DNA of 45,075 nucleotides from positions 1 to 45,075 of the forward strand of contig NZ_BNCJ01000003.1 in the NCBI RefSeq assembly GCF_014656415.1. Reading direction: 5' to 3'. The stretch is from Seohaeicola zhoushanensis. GTDB taxonomy: Bacteria > Pseudomonadota > Alphaproteobacteria > Rhodobacterales > Rhodobacteraceae. Position 1 is the stretch's first letter, and each line of letters begins with the position of its first letter. Positions 24,088-32,494 of the stretch are shown in pieces. The notes beneath the pieces were generated by a model. It was given only the letters and a program-made list of their open reading frames with translations. It was not told the DNA's origin and ran no database searches. The position numbers and the translations under genes were made by a program.

Positions 24088-26217
24088 TCAGGCCGCGGGG
24101 GCAACCGGGATCAGCAGCGCGTCGAGGGCAACAACCCCCTCGCCCTCTGCCCGGACCAGCACGGGGTTGAGGTCGATCTCGGCCACCTGGCCGGCATGGC
24201 GAACGGCGAATTCCGACAGGCGCGCCAGCGTCTGCGCCGCGGCGCTCACATCGGCGCGCGCCAGCCCGCGGGCGCCGTCCAGCACCGGGAACATCCGCAA
24301 GGACCGGATCATCGCCAGCGCCTCGGTCTCGCTGACCGGGGCGGTCTGCACCTGCACGTCCTGCAGGACCTCGGCATAGATCCCGCCGATGCCCACCATC
24401 GCCACCGGGCCAAAGACCGGATCGCGCGAGATGCCCATGATGAGCTCGGCGCCCTTGCCGGCCATCGGTGTCACCAGCACGCCGTCGATGCGCGCCCCCG
24501 GCGCCCTGGCCGCGGCATTCGCCAGGATCCGGTCATGCGCCGCACGAACCGCCTCGGCATCGCCCAGGTTCAGCACAACGCCGCCGATCTCGGTCTTGTG
24601 CGCGATATCCTCGGACACGATCTTGAGCACGACCGGGAAACCGAAGCGCCCCGCCAGCTCCGCCGCCTCGTCGGCCGAGGTGGCAACCGCCTCGGGCAGC
24701 ACGGCGATGCCCGCCGCCCCCAGCGCCTGCTTGGCGTTGTATTCGTTGCGGAAGGCCGCCGGGTCCAGCGTCTCGGACGCGATCTCGGCCCGCGCGACAC
24801 TGCCCGCCGAGCGCAACGCGCCAAGGCGCGCCAGCCCGTCCAGCCCGCCGACCGCGCTGTCGATGCTCGGGAAGACCGGGATGCCAAGCGCGACGATCTC
24901 GGCCACCGCATCCGCCGGACCGGCGGCGGCGATCACCAGCAGCCGCTCGGGATGCGCCGCGCGGATCTGCGCCAGCGCGTCGAGGTAGATCCCCCGCAGC
25001 CGCGAATTGTGCAGCGACAGCGACAGGAACAACAGCGTCGCGTCGGTGTTCGGCTCTTCCATCAGTGCCGAGAGCATCTTGAACAGGATGTCCGGGCGGC
25101 TCGACATCTGCGCCGAGGCATCGACCGGGTTCTCGGTCCCCGCCGTCGGCACCGTCTCGCGGATCACCGCCTTGGTCGGCTCGCTCAGCGGCGGCAGCGT
25201 GAAACCGGCGTTCGAGGCGGCATCGGCCATCATGATCCCGAACCCGCCCGAGGCCGCCACAACCGTCAGCCGCTTGCCCGCCGGCAGCCGGCCCGGCAGC
25301 AGCTGCGAGGCCGCGTGGCCCACGTCCAGCAGTTCCTCGACGCTGCGCACCCGCAGCGCGCCATGGCGGCGGAACACCGCGTCGATCACCGCATCCGACC
25401 CGGCCAGCGCGCCGGTGTGCGAGGCGGCTGCCGCCTGCCCGCTCTCGGTCGCGCCGATCTTCAGCACGATCACCGGCTTGCCATTGGCCCGCGCCAGGTC
25501 CAGTGCCGTGATCAGGCGCTCGGCGCTGCGGCAGGTCTCCATGCAGCACAGGATCACCCGCGTATGCGGATCCTGGGCCATGGCGGCGATGCCGTCGGCC
25601 ACGTCCACATCCGCCTCGTTGCCCGTGGCGATGAAGCGGCTCACGCCCAGACGGCGCAGCGCCACGTTCTGCACCATGTAGCTGCCGATATTGCCCGACT
25701 GCGACACGATCCCGACCTGGCCCAGCGGCGGCATGTTCTCTTCCAGCACGATCGAGAACGACCCGATCGCCCCGTCGACCACGCTAATCGTGCCCAGGCA
25801 GTTCGGCCCCAGCAGCCGGATGCCCGCCGTGCGCGCGATCTCTACCAGCTCGTCCTGCATCGCCACGCCCTCGGGTCCCGCCTCGGCAAAGCCCGAGGAC
25901 AGCACCACCACCGCCTTCACCCCGCGCGCCGCGCAGTCGCGCAGCGCCTCGGCCGTCGCGCCCGCCGGCACCGCCAGCACCGCCATGTCCGGCGCCGTCG
26001 GCAGATCGCGCACCGAGGCATAGGCCGTCAGCCCCTGGATCTCGCCTGCCCGCGGGTTCACCGGATAGATCGGCCCGGCATAGCCGTATTTGCGCAGCAG
26101 GTGCACCGGCCGGCCGCCGATCTTGTTGATGTCATCCGAAGCGCCGACGACGGCAATGCCCTCGGCCTTGAAGAAGGCATCGAGTCCGACACCCGGCTGC
26201 GCGATAGCGGTGGTCAT
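24088..26217 (-). CDS. ADP-forming acyl-CoA synthetase (acetate--CoA ligase family)
   Basis: A 709-residue fused synthetase of the ACD/Pat type. Domain order: CoA-binding Rossmann (residues about 10-130, IAVVGASDDINKIGGRP), succinyl-CoA-ligase-like domains (130-470, with a candidate catalytic histidine in AASHTGALAGSDAV), and an ATP-grasp domain (about 485-700, FPVVLKIVSEDIAHKTEIGG). It joins a carboxylate to CoA using ATP. Unlike the acetyltransferase PatZ there is no C-terminal GNAT domain. It is the likely activating step for the acid taken up by the Tct transporter (inference). It begins three bases after the crotonase stop. Confidence 0.86.
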   Translation of the reverse strand: MTTAIAQPGVGLDAFFKAEGIAVVGASDDINKIGGRPVHLLRKYGYAGPIYPVNPRAGEIQGLTAYASVRDLPTAPDMAVLAVPAGATAEALRDCAARGVKAVVVLSSGFAEAGPEGVAMQDELVEIARTAGIRLLGPNCLGTISVVDGAIGSFSIVLEENMPPLGQVGIVSQSGNIGSYMVQNVALRRLGVSRFIATGNEADVDVADGIAAMAQDPHTRVILCCMETCRSAERLITALDLARANGKPVIVLKIGATESGQAAAASHTGALAGSDAVIDAVFRRHGALRVRSVEELLDVGHAASQLLPGRLPAGKRLTVVAASGGFGIMMADAASNAGFTLPPLSEPTKAVIRETVPTAGTENPVDASAQMSSRPDILFKMLSALMEEPNTDATLLFLSLSLHNSRLRGIYLDALAQIRAAHPERLLVIAAAGPADAVAEIVALGIPVFPSIDSAVGGLDGLARLGALRSAGSVARAEIASETLDPAAFRNEYNAKQALGAAGIAVLPEAVATSADEAAELAGRFGFPVVLKIVSEDIAHKTEIGGVVLNLGDAEAVRAAHDRILANAAARAPGARIDGVLVTPMAGKGAELIMGISRDPVFGPVAMVGIGGIYAEVLQDVQVQTAPVSETEALAMIRSLRMFPVLDGARGLARADVSAAAQTLARLSEFAVRHAGQVAEIDLNPVLVRAEGEGVVALDALLIPVAPAA

Positions 26218-26220
26218 GGA

Positions 26221-26991
26221 TCAGCGTCCCTTGAACTGCGGAGCGCGCTTTTCAAGGAAGGCCATCCGCGCCTCGCGGGCATCCTCGGTCTTGGCCAGCG
26301 CCATGGTGAATTCCTGCTCGAAGCGGTAGGCATCCCGCTGCGGCATCACGTCGACCATATTGGCCGCCCGCTTGGCATAGATCGTCGCCAGCGGCGCCTT
26401 CGAGGCGATCTCGCGCGCCAGCTCCATCGCGGTCGGGATCAGCGCCTCTTCCGTCGTGACCTCTTCGATCACGTTGCGGCGGAACAGGTCGGCGGCGGTC
26501 AGCCGCTGCCCGGTGAAGAACATCCGCCGCATGGTCGACCGGCCCAGCACCGTGCGCAGCATCGACGCGCCACCGGCCAGCCCGACGTTGATCTCGGGCA
26601 TCCCGAAGGTCGCCTTGTCGCTGGCAAAGAAGATGTCGCAGGCCATCGCCAGCGCCATCCCCGCCCCCAGCGCGGCGCCGTTGACGGCGGCAACCACCGG
26701 CTTGGCGCATTCGCGGATCGCGTTGGTGGTCTCGCGGGTGATCCGGTTGTGTTCGAGGAAATCGCCCGGAATGTCGGCCGAGGGCCGGTCCTTCAGGTCG
26801 GCCCCGGCGCAGAAGACCTTGCCGGTGGCGGTCAGCACCGCGCAGCGGATGTCATCGCGGGCCGAGATCTCGTCGAAGGTGGCAACGATCTGCCGCCGCA
26901 TCTCGCGGCTGAGCGCGTTGACCGGCTGCCTGTCCATCGTCACCAGCGCGACGTAGTCCGAGACTTCGAGGTGTACGAACGTGTCTGTCAT
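26221..26991 (-). CDS. Crotonase-family protein (enoyl-CoA hydratase/isomerase-like), one catalytic Glu missing
   Basis: A 256-residue crotonase with the oxyanion-hole segments KVFCAGADLKDR and NGAALGAGMALAMACD. Canonical hydratases use two glutamates. The second is present (FGMPEINVG), but the first, in GGGxELA, is alanine here (GAGMALA). It may thus be an isomerase, hydrolase or other crotonase rather than a plain hydratase. It is the first gene of the TetR-linked operon. The start at 26991 follows GGAGGGGAACC. An operator-like dyad lies 16-31 bases upstream of the start codon. Confidence 0.82.
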   Translation of the reverse strand: MTDTFVHLEVSDYVALVTMDRQPVNALSREMRRQIVATFDEISARDDIRCAVLTATGKVFCAGADLKDRPSADIPGDFLEHNRITRETTNAIRECAKPVVAAVNGAALGAGMALAMACDIFFASDKATFGMPEINVGLAGGASMLRTVLGRSTMRRMFFTGQRLTAADLFRRNVIEEVTTEEALIPTAMELAREIASKAPLATIYAKRAANMVDVMPQRDAYRFEQEFTMALAKTEDAREARMAFLEKRAPQFKGR

Positions 26992-27006
26992 GGTTCCCCT
27001 CCAAGG

Positions 27007-27022
27007 CTGACCCATCGGTCAG
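27007..27022. promoter_or_regulatory. TetR-type operator 1
   Basis: CTGACCCATCGGTCAG is a 16-bp palindrome with one mismatch at its seventh base. It matches operator 2 at all other positions. It lies directly before the ribosome binding site of the crotonase gene. Confidence 0.6.
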
Positions 27023-27193
27023 TTTCCATGTTGGGTAGCGATCCGGGCGCCCAAAAAGCAAGCATCGGCCCCCTGCCAATCCTGCAGAACACTCCTGCAC
27101 AGATTCGCTGTAATGCGTCGTAAATTATTGATATTAATTCATATTTATAATCCTCAAGGACCATCACGAAAGCCGCACCCGCGCCCCGCTGGG

Positions 27194-27209
27194 CTGACCG
27201 ATCGGTCAG
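27194..27209. promoter_or_regulatory. TetR-type operator 2 (perfect palindrome)
   Basis: CTGACCGATCGGTCAG is a perfect 16-bp palindrome, extended to 20 bp by flanking GG/CC (27192-27211). Its half-sites equal those of operators 1 and 3. The neighbouring TetR-family protein is the obvious candidate to bind it. Confidence 0.65.
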
Positions 27210-27220
27210 CCTCCAGCCAA

Positions 27221-27232
27221 CTGACCGGTCAG
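27221..27232. promoter_or_regulatory. TetR-type operator 3 (shortened spacing)
   Basis: CTGACCGGTCAG is a perfect 12-bp palindrome with the same CTGACC/GGTCAG half-sites, but four bases closer together than in operators 1 and 2. Its centre is 25 bp from that of operator 2. Confidence 0.5.
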
Positions 27233-27308
27233 CCCAAGGCGACAGGAACAGCCGACCAAGCCCGCCGGCGGGCTGGTTCACACGACAAGGGAAGGGAAAA
27301 CCCGCGCT

Positions 27309-27905
27309 CTATGCGCCGTCGATGCCGTTCAGGATCAGGCTGAAATAGGCCTCGGCGATGTCCTGCGCGGTCTTGGTCCCACCGGGACGATACCAGCGCT
27401 GCATCCAGTTCAGCGAGGAGAGGATCAGCCGCCCGGCCATCCGCGTATCCTCAATCCGGAACTCGCCCGAGGCCACGCCCTCGTCGAGGATGCCTCGCAG
27501 CATGTTCTCGAAGGCATCCCGCCGCACCCGCATCTTGAGCGAGACGCGGTTCTCGTTCGAGGACCAGAACTCCTGCGAGGAGGCGATCCAAGACAGGCGG
27601 TTCTCCTCGAAATAGCGCGCGGTGATCTGCATGAAGGTCAGCAGCTTCTCGCGCGCGCTGCCGCCCTTCGCCAGCGCCTCCTCGACCTGCTCGTTCAGGC
27701 CCGAGCCGCCGGTCGAGGCTGCCTTGGTGAAGATCTCGTATTTGTCCGAGAAGTGGTGATAGAGCAGCGATTTCGAAATGCCGCAGGCATTGGCGATATC
27801 GCGCATCGACGTGCTCTCGTAACCGCGCTCGACGAAAAGCTCGGCCGCGGTCTCGATGATCCGCTCGGCGCGGCTGTTGCGGTCTTTCGGCACGTCCGGT
27901 TCCAT
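27309..27905 (-). CDS. TetR-family transcriptional regulator
   Basis: A 198-residue TetR regulator. The N-terminal HTH reads MRDIANACGISKSLLYHHF, followed by a helical ligand domain with aromatic-rich segments (ITARYFEENRLSWIASSQEFW) like the acyl-CoA-responsive PaaR/FadR-type group. Two adjacent ATGs exist; 27905 has better spacing to AGGG than 27908. It is transcribed toward the crotonase operon, with three matching operators in between. It probably represses that operon until a CoA-ester intermediate accumulates (inference). Confidence 0.84.
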   Translation of the reverse strand: MEPDVPKDRNSRAERIIETAAELFVERGYESTSMRDIANACGISKSLLYHHFSDKYEIFTKAASTGGSGLNEQVEEALAKGGSAREKLLTFMQITARYFEENRLSWIASSQEFWSSNENRVSLKMRVRRDAFENMLRGILDEGVASGEFRIEDTRMAGRLILSSLNWMQRWYRPGGTKTAQDIAEAYFSLILNGIDGA

Positions 27906-27957
27906 CATTTTCCCTGCAGTCTCAGTGCTATGCGCCACGCGCCGCCGCCACAAGGCC

Positions 27958-27985
27958 AAAGGCCCGGCGCAGGGCGCGCCGGGCC
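27958..27985 (-). terminator. Possible terminator between the acyl-CoA dehydrogenase and tetR genes
   Basis: A perfect 10-bp stem GGCCCGGCGC/GCGCCGGGCC (27961-27970 and 27976-27985) is followed on the minus strand by only TTT. A second 9-bp hairpin CCCGCAGGT/ACCTGCGGG (27994-28002, 28017-28025) stands between it and the acyl-CoA dehydrogenase stop. Together they probably end the LLM-monooxygenase operon. Confidence 0.45.
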
Positions 27986-28036
27986 GTTCGCCGCCCGCAG
28001 GTTACGCCGCGAGCGCACCTGCGGGAACAGTCTTCC

Positions 28037-29197
28037 TCAGCGGTTGCGCAGCGCGTTGCGCACCATGCTGCGGCCGATGATGACCTGCTGGATCTGCGTC
28101 GTGCCCTCGTAGATGCGGAACAGGCGCACGTCGCGATAGAAGCGTTCGACCGCGTATTCGGTCATGTATCCGGCCCCGCCGTGGATCTGCACCGCCCGGT
28201 CAGCGACACGGCCGACCATCTCCGAGGCATACATCTTGGTGCAGGCCGCCTCTTCCGAGACATTGGTCCCGGCATCCTTGCGCCGCGCGGTCTCCTCGAC
28301 CATGCAGCGCGCCGCATAGGCCTCGGTCCGGCTGTCCGCCAGCATCGCCTGGATCAGCTGCTTGTCCGCCAGCGGCCCGCCGAACTGCTTGCGGTCGATG
28401 GCATAATTCAGGCTCTCGTGGATCAGCCGCTCGGCCGCGCCGACGCAGATCGCCGAGATGTGCAGCCGCCCGCGGTCGAGCACCTTCATCGCCGTCTTGA
28501 AGCCGACGCCCTCCTTGCCGCCCAGGATCGCCGAGGCCGGCACCCGGCAGTCCTCGAAGATCACGTCGCAGGTATGCGCGCCGCGCTGGCCCATCTTGTG
28601 GTCCTTCGGGCCCAGCTTCAGCCCCGGCGTGCCCGCCTCGACCAGGAAGGCCGTGACGCCCGAGGCATCGGTCGTGTTCGGATCGGTTCGCGCGAAGACG
28701 GTGAACAGCCCGGCGCGCGGCGCATTGGTGATGAACCGCTTGGTGCCGTTCAGCACGTAATGGTCGCCCTCCCGCCGCGCCGAGGTCCGCACCGACCCGG
28801 CGTCCGAGCCGACGTCCGGCTCGGTCAGCGCAAAGGAGGCGATCAGCTCGCCGTTGGCCAGGCGCGGCAGATACTTCGCCTTCTGCTCGGGCGTGCCGTC
28901 CATGATGATGCCTTGCGAGCCGATCCCGTTGTTGGTCCCGATCAGCGAGCGGAAGGCGGGCGAGGTAAAGCCCAGCTCGAAGGCGATCTGCACCTCCTCC
29001 GACATCGTCAGCCCGACGCCGCCGTATTCCTCGGGAATGCTCATCCCGAACAGCCCCATCTCGCGGATCTCGGCAACCACGTCCTCGGGAATGGCGTCGT
29101 CTTCGGCAACCTTGTCCTCCAGCGGCACCAGCCGCTCGCGCACAAAGCGCGAAACGGTGTCGCGGAACTGGTTCAGGGTCTCGGCATCAAGGCTCAT
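28037..29197 (-). CDS. Acyl-CoA dehydrogenase (classic homotetramer type)
   Basis: A full-length 386-residue acyl-CoA dehydrogenase. FAD and substrate blocks include ASFALTEPDVGSDAGS and LNGTKRFITNAP. The C-terminal RIYEGTTQIQQVIIGRSM retains the catalytic glutamate of the medium-chain type. It catalyses alpha,beta-desaturation of an acyl-CoA, passing electrons to ETF. It is the last gene of the LLM-CaiB-FadJ operon, 33 bases behind the FadJ-like gene. Substrate length or branching cannot be decided. Confidence 0.88.
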   Translation of the reverse strand: MSLDAETLNQFRDTVSRFVRERLVPLEDKVAEDDAIPEDVVAEIREMGLFGMSIPEEYGGVGLTMSEEVQIAFELGFTSPAFRSLIGTNNGIGSQGIIMDGTPEQKAKYLPRLANGELIASFALTEPDVGSDAGSVRTSARREGDHYVLNGTKRFITNAPRAGLFTVFARTDPNTTDASGVTAFLVEAGTPGLKLGPKDHKMGQRGAHTCDVIFEDCRVPASAILGGKEGVGFKTAMKVLDRGRLHISAICVGAAERLIHESLNYAIDRKQFGGPLADKQLIQAMLADSRTEAYAARCMVEETARRKDAGTNVSEEAACTKMYASEMVGRVADRAVQIHGGAGYMTEYAVERFYRDVRLFRIYEGTTQIQQVIIGRSMVRNALRNR

Positions 29198-29230
29198 GTT
29201 TGTCCTACCTTCGTGTCTTTTATCTCTTGC

Positions 29231-31270
29231 TCAGGCCCAGGCGCGCAGTTCGGCGCAGGGCGCTTCGGCCAGCCCCTCGGCCTGCAGCGCCTCCAGCCGC
29301 GCGACGACCGTCGCAAAACCGATGCTGCGGCCATAGCAGACCGGCCCACCCCGATGGCGCGGGAAGCCATAGCCGTGGATCTTCACCAGATCGACATCCG
29401 CACCCGAAGACGCGATGCCCTCGCCCACGATCTGCGCCGCCTCGTTGATCATCGGCAGCAGGATGGCGTCGACGATCTCCTCGGCACTGCGCGCCCGCGT
29501 CTTCGCCGGCACCTGCGCGCGGGCCGCCTCGATCGAGGCCCCCACCGCCAGCGGCAGGCCCGGCTGCGCCTTGCCGTCCTCGTAGTCGTACCAGCCCCCG
29601 CCGGTCTTGCGGCCCAGCCGCCCCGCGGCGACCAGCAGGTCGCCAACCGGCGCAAAGCTCTCCTGCCCCCGCGCCCGCGCCGCCTGGCGCTGATAGGCCG
29701 CGATATCCAGCCCCGAGAGGTCCTGCGCCTCGAACGGCCCCATGGCCATCCCGAAGCCGCGCATCGCCGCGTCCACCTCGGCGGGCGTGCTGCCGGCCAG
29801 AAGCAACCGCTCCGCCTGCACCCGCATCAGCTTGAGGATCCGGTTGCCGATGAACCCGTCGCAGATCCCCGCGCGCACCGGCATCTTGCCGGCCAGCCGC
29901 GCCAGCGCAAAGCCGGTCGCGAGAACATCGGGCGCGGTCGCGCCGGTCGGCACGATCTCCAGCAGCTTCATCACATGGGCCGGGCTGAAGAAATGCAGCC
30001 CCAGGAACCGCTCGGGATGCGGCAGCCCGGCATAGATCGCCTCGGGGTCGAGATAGGAGGTATTGGTCGCCAGCACCGTCTCGGGCCCGCAAACCTCTGC
30101 CAGCCGGGCAAAGACCGCGCGCTTGACCTCCAGGTCCTCGAAGACGCCCTCGATCACCAGGTCGCAGTCGCCCAGCACCTCATAGCTCTCGCCCACGCTG
30201 AAATCGGCGAGCCGCGCGGCCATCGCCGCCTCGCTCATGCGCCCGCGCGCCACCGTCTCGCGGTAGATCTTCTCGACATTGCCCAGCCCGCGCGCCGCGG
30301 CCTCGGCATCCCGCTCGACCATGCGCACCGGCAACCCGGCGTTCAGCATCGCCACTGCGATGCCCGCCCCCATGGTGCCGCCGCCGATCACGCCCACGCG
30401 AGTCAGCGGGCGCGGCGTGATGCCGTTCAGCTCGGCCGGACGCGGCGCCGCGCGTTCGGCATGGAACACGTGCCGCAGCGCCGCCGCCTCGTCCGAGGCG
30501 CGCAGCCGCAGGAAGGTCTCGCGCTCGAAGGCCATGGCCTCGGCAAACCCCGCGCCCGCCGCATGGCGCAGCGAGGCCAGCGCCTCGCCCGGCGCCGCCG
30601 CACCCCGCGCCGCCTTGCGCACCCGCGCCTCGGCCGCCGCCCAGAAGGCCGCATCCGGCGCCTCCACCGAACGCGCGCTCAGCGCCACCGGCAGCGGCCG
30701 CGCCAGGGCTGCCGCCAGCCAGGCCAGCGCAGCCGCAACCGCATCCTCGGCATCGACCACCGCGTCGACCAGCCCGATTTCCGCCGCCCGCGCCGCCGTC
30801 ACCGGCTTGCCCGAGGTCACCAGCTCGACCGCCGCCTCGATCCCGGTCAGCCGCGGCGTGCGCACCGTGCCGCCCGCGCCCGGAATGATCCCGAGGTTCA
30901 CCTCGGGAAAGCCGAGCTTCGCGCCCGCAACCGCCAGCCGCCAGCGACAGCCAAGCGCCAGTTCCATACCGCCCCCCAGCGCATTGCCGTGGATCAGCGC
31001 CAGCCAGGGCTTGCCCGCCCCCTCGACCGCCGCGATCACGTCGGGCAGGTGCGGCTCCATCGGCGGCAGGTCGAATTCCTTGACGTCCGCCCCGGCGACA
31101 AAGGTCCGCCCGGCACAGCGCAGCAGCACCGCGCGCACCGCGGGGTCGGCGTCGGCGGTGCGGACCGCCTCGATCAGGCCGGCGCGCACGTCGCGCGACA
31201 GCGCATTCACCGGCGGGTTGTCGATCACGACCTGGGCAATGCCCCCGGCCACTTCCACGGATACGCTCAT
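29231..31270 (-). CDS. FadJ/FadB-like bifunctional enoyl-CoA hydratase / 3-hydroxyacyl-CoA dehydrogenase
   Basis: A 679-residue fusion. Residues about 1-190 are a crotonase domain with both catalytic glutamates (GGGMELALGC and FPEVNLGIIPGAGG). Residues about 285-475 are the NAD-binding domain (VGVIGGGTMGAGIA), with the catalytic histidine block LHFFSPAHVMKLLEIV. The rest is the duplicated C-terminal dimerisation domain (ICDGFIGNRI and HGYGFPRHRGGP). It performs steps two and three of beta-oxidation. The start follows AAAGGA. A run of ten identical bases lies 26-35 bases upstream of the start codon. Confidence 0.92.
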   Translation of the reverse strand: MSVSVEVAGGIAQVVIDNPPVNALSRDVRAGLIEAVRTADADPAVRAVLLRCAGRTFVAGADVKEFDLPPMEPHLPDVIAAVEGAGKPWLALIHGNALGGGMELALGCRWRLAVAGAKLGFPEVNLGIIPGAGGTVRTPRLTGIEAAVELVTSGKPVTAARAAEIGLVDAVVDAEDAVAAALAWLAAALARPLPVALSARSVEAPDAAFWAAAEARVRKAARGAAAPGEALASLRHAAGAGFAEAMAFERETFLRLRASDEAAALRHVFHAERAAPRPAELNGITPRPLTRVGVIGGGTMGAGIAVAMLNAGLPVRMVERDAEAAARGLGNVEKIYRETVARGRMSEAAMAARLADFSVGESYEVLGDCDLVIEGVFEDLEVKRAVFARLAEVCGPETVLATNTSYLDPEAIYAGLPHPERFLGLHFFSPAHVMKLLEIVPTGATAPDVLATGFALARLAGKMPVRAGICDGFIGNRILKLMRVQAERLLLAGSTPAEVDAAMRGFGMAMGPFEAQDLSGLDIAAYQRQAARARGQESFAPVGDLLVAAGRLGRKTGGGWYDYEDGKAQPGLPLAVGASIEAARAQVPAKTRARSAEEIVDAILLPMINEAAQIVGEGIASSGADVDLVKIHGYGFPRHRGGPVCYGRSIGFATVVARLEALQAEGLAEAPCAELRAWA

Positions 31271-31295
31271 GGAGGAATTCCTTTGATTTGTCAGA

Positions 31296-31305
31296 GGGGG
31301 GGGGG
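31296..31305. repeat. Homopolymer run G10 (C10 on the coding strand) in a leader
   Basis: Ten consecutive G residues lie in the 56-base gap between the CaiB gene and the FadJ-like gene, 26-35 bases before the FadJ-like start. Such tracts are prone to slippage in vivo and to sequencing error. Confidence 0.8.
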
Positions 31306-31326
31306 CCGCCCGCGCGGCGCCCGGCG

Positions 31327-32481
31327 TTACTCGGACGCCGGGGCCAGGCCGGGAAGGCCGAATTCGCGCGCCACCGCATCGGCATCCTCGCCCAGCGAGG
31401 GCGGTGCCTTGCGGTAGGTCGCCGGGGTGCGGCCCAGCTTGATCGGGCTGGCGGTGCCGCGATAGTCCTCGCCGATATCGACGATCATGCCGCTGGCCCG
31501 CGTATGCGGATCGGTGATCACCTGGTCGACCGTGCGCACCGGCGCGCAGGGCACGCCCGAGGTGATGAGCCGCTCGGCGATCTCGGCCGCCGGGAATTGT
31601 CCCAGCCGCTCTTCCAGCACCTCGCGCAGCACCGGGCGGTTCTCCTTGCGCAGCGCATTGGTGGCAAAGCGCGCATCCTGCGCCGCCCCCTCAAGCCCCA
31701 GCACCGCGCACAGCTTGCCGAACTGGCCGTTGTTGCCCACCGCCAGGAAGACCTCGCCATCGGCGCAGCGATAGGTGTCATAGGGCGTGATGTTGGGATG
31801 CGCATTGCCCGCCGGCCCCGGCACCGCAGCGCCCATGTGCACATTGGCAAGGTGCGGATGAAGCAGCGACATCCCGCAGTCATAAAGCGAGGCCTCGACG
31901 AACTGCCCCTGCCCCGAGCGCGTCCGCTCCTGCAGCGCCAGCAGCACGCCTAGCGCCGCGTTCAGCCCGGTCACGATATCGACCACCGGCACGCCCATGC
32001 GCAGCGGCTTGCCGCCCGCTTCGCCGTTGACGCTCATCAGCCCGACCAGCGCCTGGATCGCCGCGTCATAGCCCGGCCGCCCACCATAGGGCCCCTCAGC
32101 GCCGAACCCCGAGACGCGGGCATGCACCAGCCGCGGGAACCGCTCGCGCAGACCCTCGCCGCCGATGCCCCACTTCTCCAGCGTGCCGATCTTGAAGTTC
32201 TCGATGAAGACGTCCGCGCCCTGCAACAGGTGCAGCAGCGCGTCGCGCCCCTCTTCCGCCGCAAGGTCCAGCACGATGCCGTCCTTGTTGCGGTTGAGCC
32301 CCATGAAATAGCTCGACCTGTCGCCCTTGAACGGCGGCCCCCAGGCGCGGGTCTCGTCGCCCGCCGGCGGCTCGACCTTGATCACCCGCGCGCCGTGGTC
32401 GGCCAGGATCTGGCCGCAATAGGGCCCGCCCAGGACCCGGCTGGCATCGATGACGACGATGCCGTCCAGAGCCCCCTTCAT
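31327..32481 (-). CDS. CaiB/BaiF-family (class III) CoA-transferase
   Basis: A 384-residue class III CoA-transferase. The N-terminal block (LGGPYCGQILADHGARVIKV, EPPAGDETRAWGPPF) and the segment VPVVDIVTGLNAALGVL, which contains the expected catalytic aspartate, are typical. It moves CoA between carboxylates without ATP and works as an interlocked dimer. It lies 13 bases behind the flavin reductase gene and thus in the monooxygenase operon. It could activate the product of the flavin-dependent oxidation (inference). Confidence 0.88.
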   Translation of the reverse strand: MKGALDGIVVIDASRVLGGPYCGQILADHGARVIKVEPPAGDETRAWGPPFKGDRSSYFMGLNRNKDGIVLDLAAEEGRDALLHLLQGADVFIENFKIGTLEKWGIGGEGLRERFPRLVHARVSGFGAEGPYGGRPGYDAAIQALVGLMSVNGEAGGKPLRMGVPVVDIVTGLNAALGVLLALQERTRSGQGQFVEASLYDCGMSLLHPHLANVHMGAAVPGPAGNAHPNITPYDTYRCADGEVFLAVGNNGQFGKLCAVLGLEGAAQDARFATNALRKENRPVLREVLEERLGQFPAAEIAERLITSGVPCAPVRTVDQVITDPHTRASGMIVDIGEDYRGTASPIKLGRTPATYRKAPPSLGEDADAVAREFGLPGLAPASE

Positions 32482-32494
32482 CGTATGTTCTCCG

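Larger units (their letters stand above)
26992..27308. promoter_or_regulatory. Regulatory intergenic region between the tetR-type gene and the crotonase operon
   Basis: This 317-bp stretch has no convincing gene. It carries three operator-like palindromes (27007, 27194 and 27221) and a conspicuous AT-rich island around 27105-27160 in otherwise GC-rich DNA, a likely promoter for the crotonase operon. A weak candidate -35 (TTGAGG on the minus strand, near 27153-27158) precedes it. If so, the leader is over 100 bases long, and the first operator sits within it, next to the ribosome binding site. Confidence 0.45.

Noticed and set aside
27113-27343. Small plus-strand frame in the tetR-crotonase intergenic region
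   Set aside because: It has no ribosome binding site, an odd composition, and it crosses two operator palindromes and the tetR end.
23983-31417. Plus-strand frames of over 1000 residues opposite the CoA-metabolism genes
   Set aside because: They are antisense to clearly identified acyl-CoA dehydrogenase, synthetase and FadJ-like genes and have no family features.
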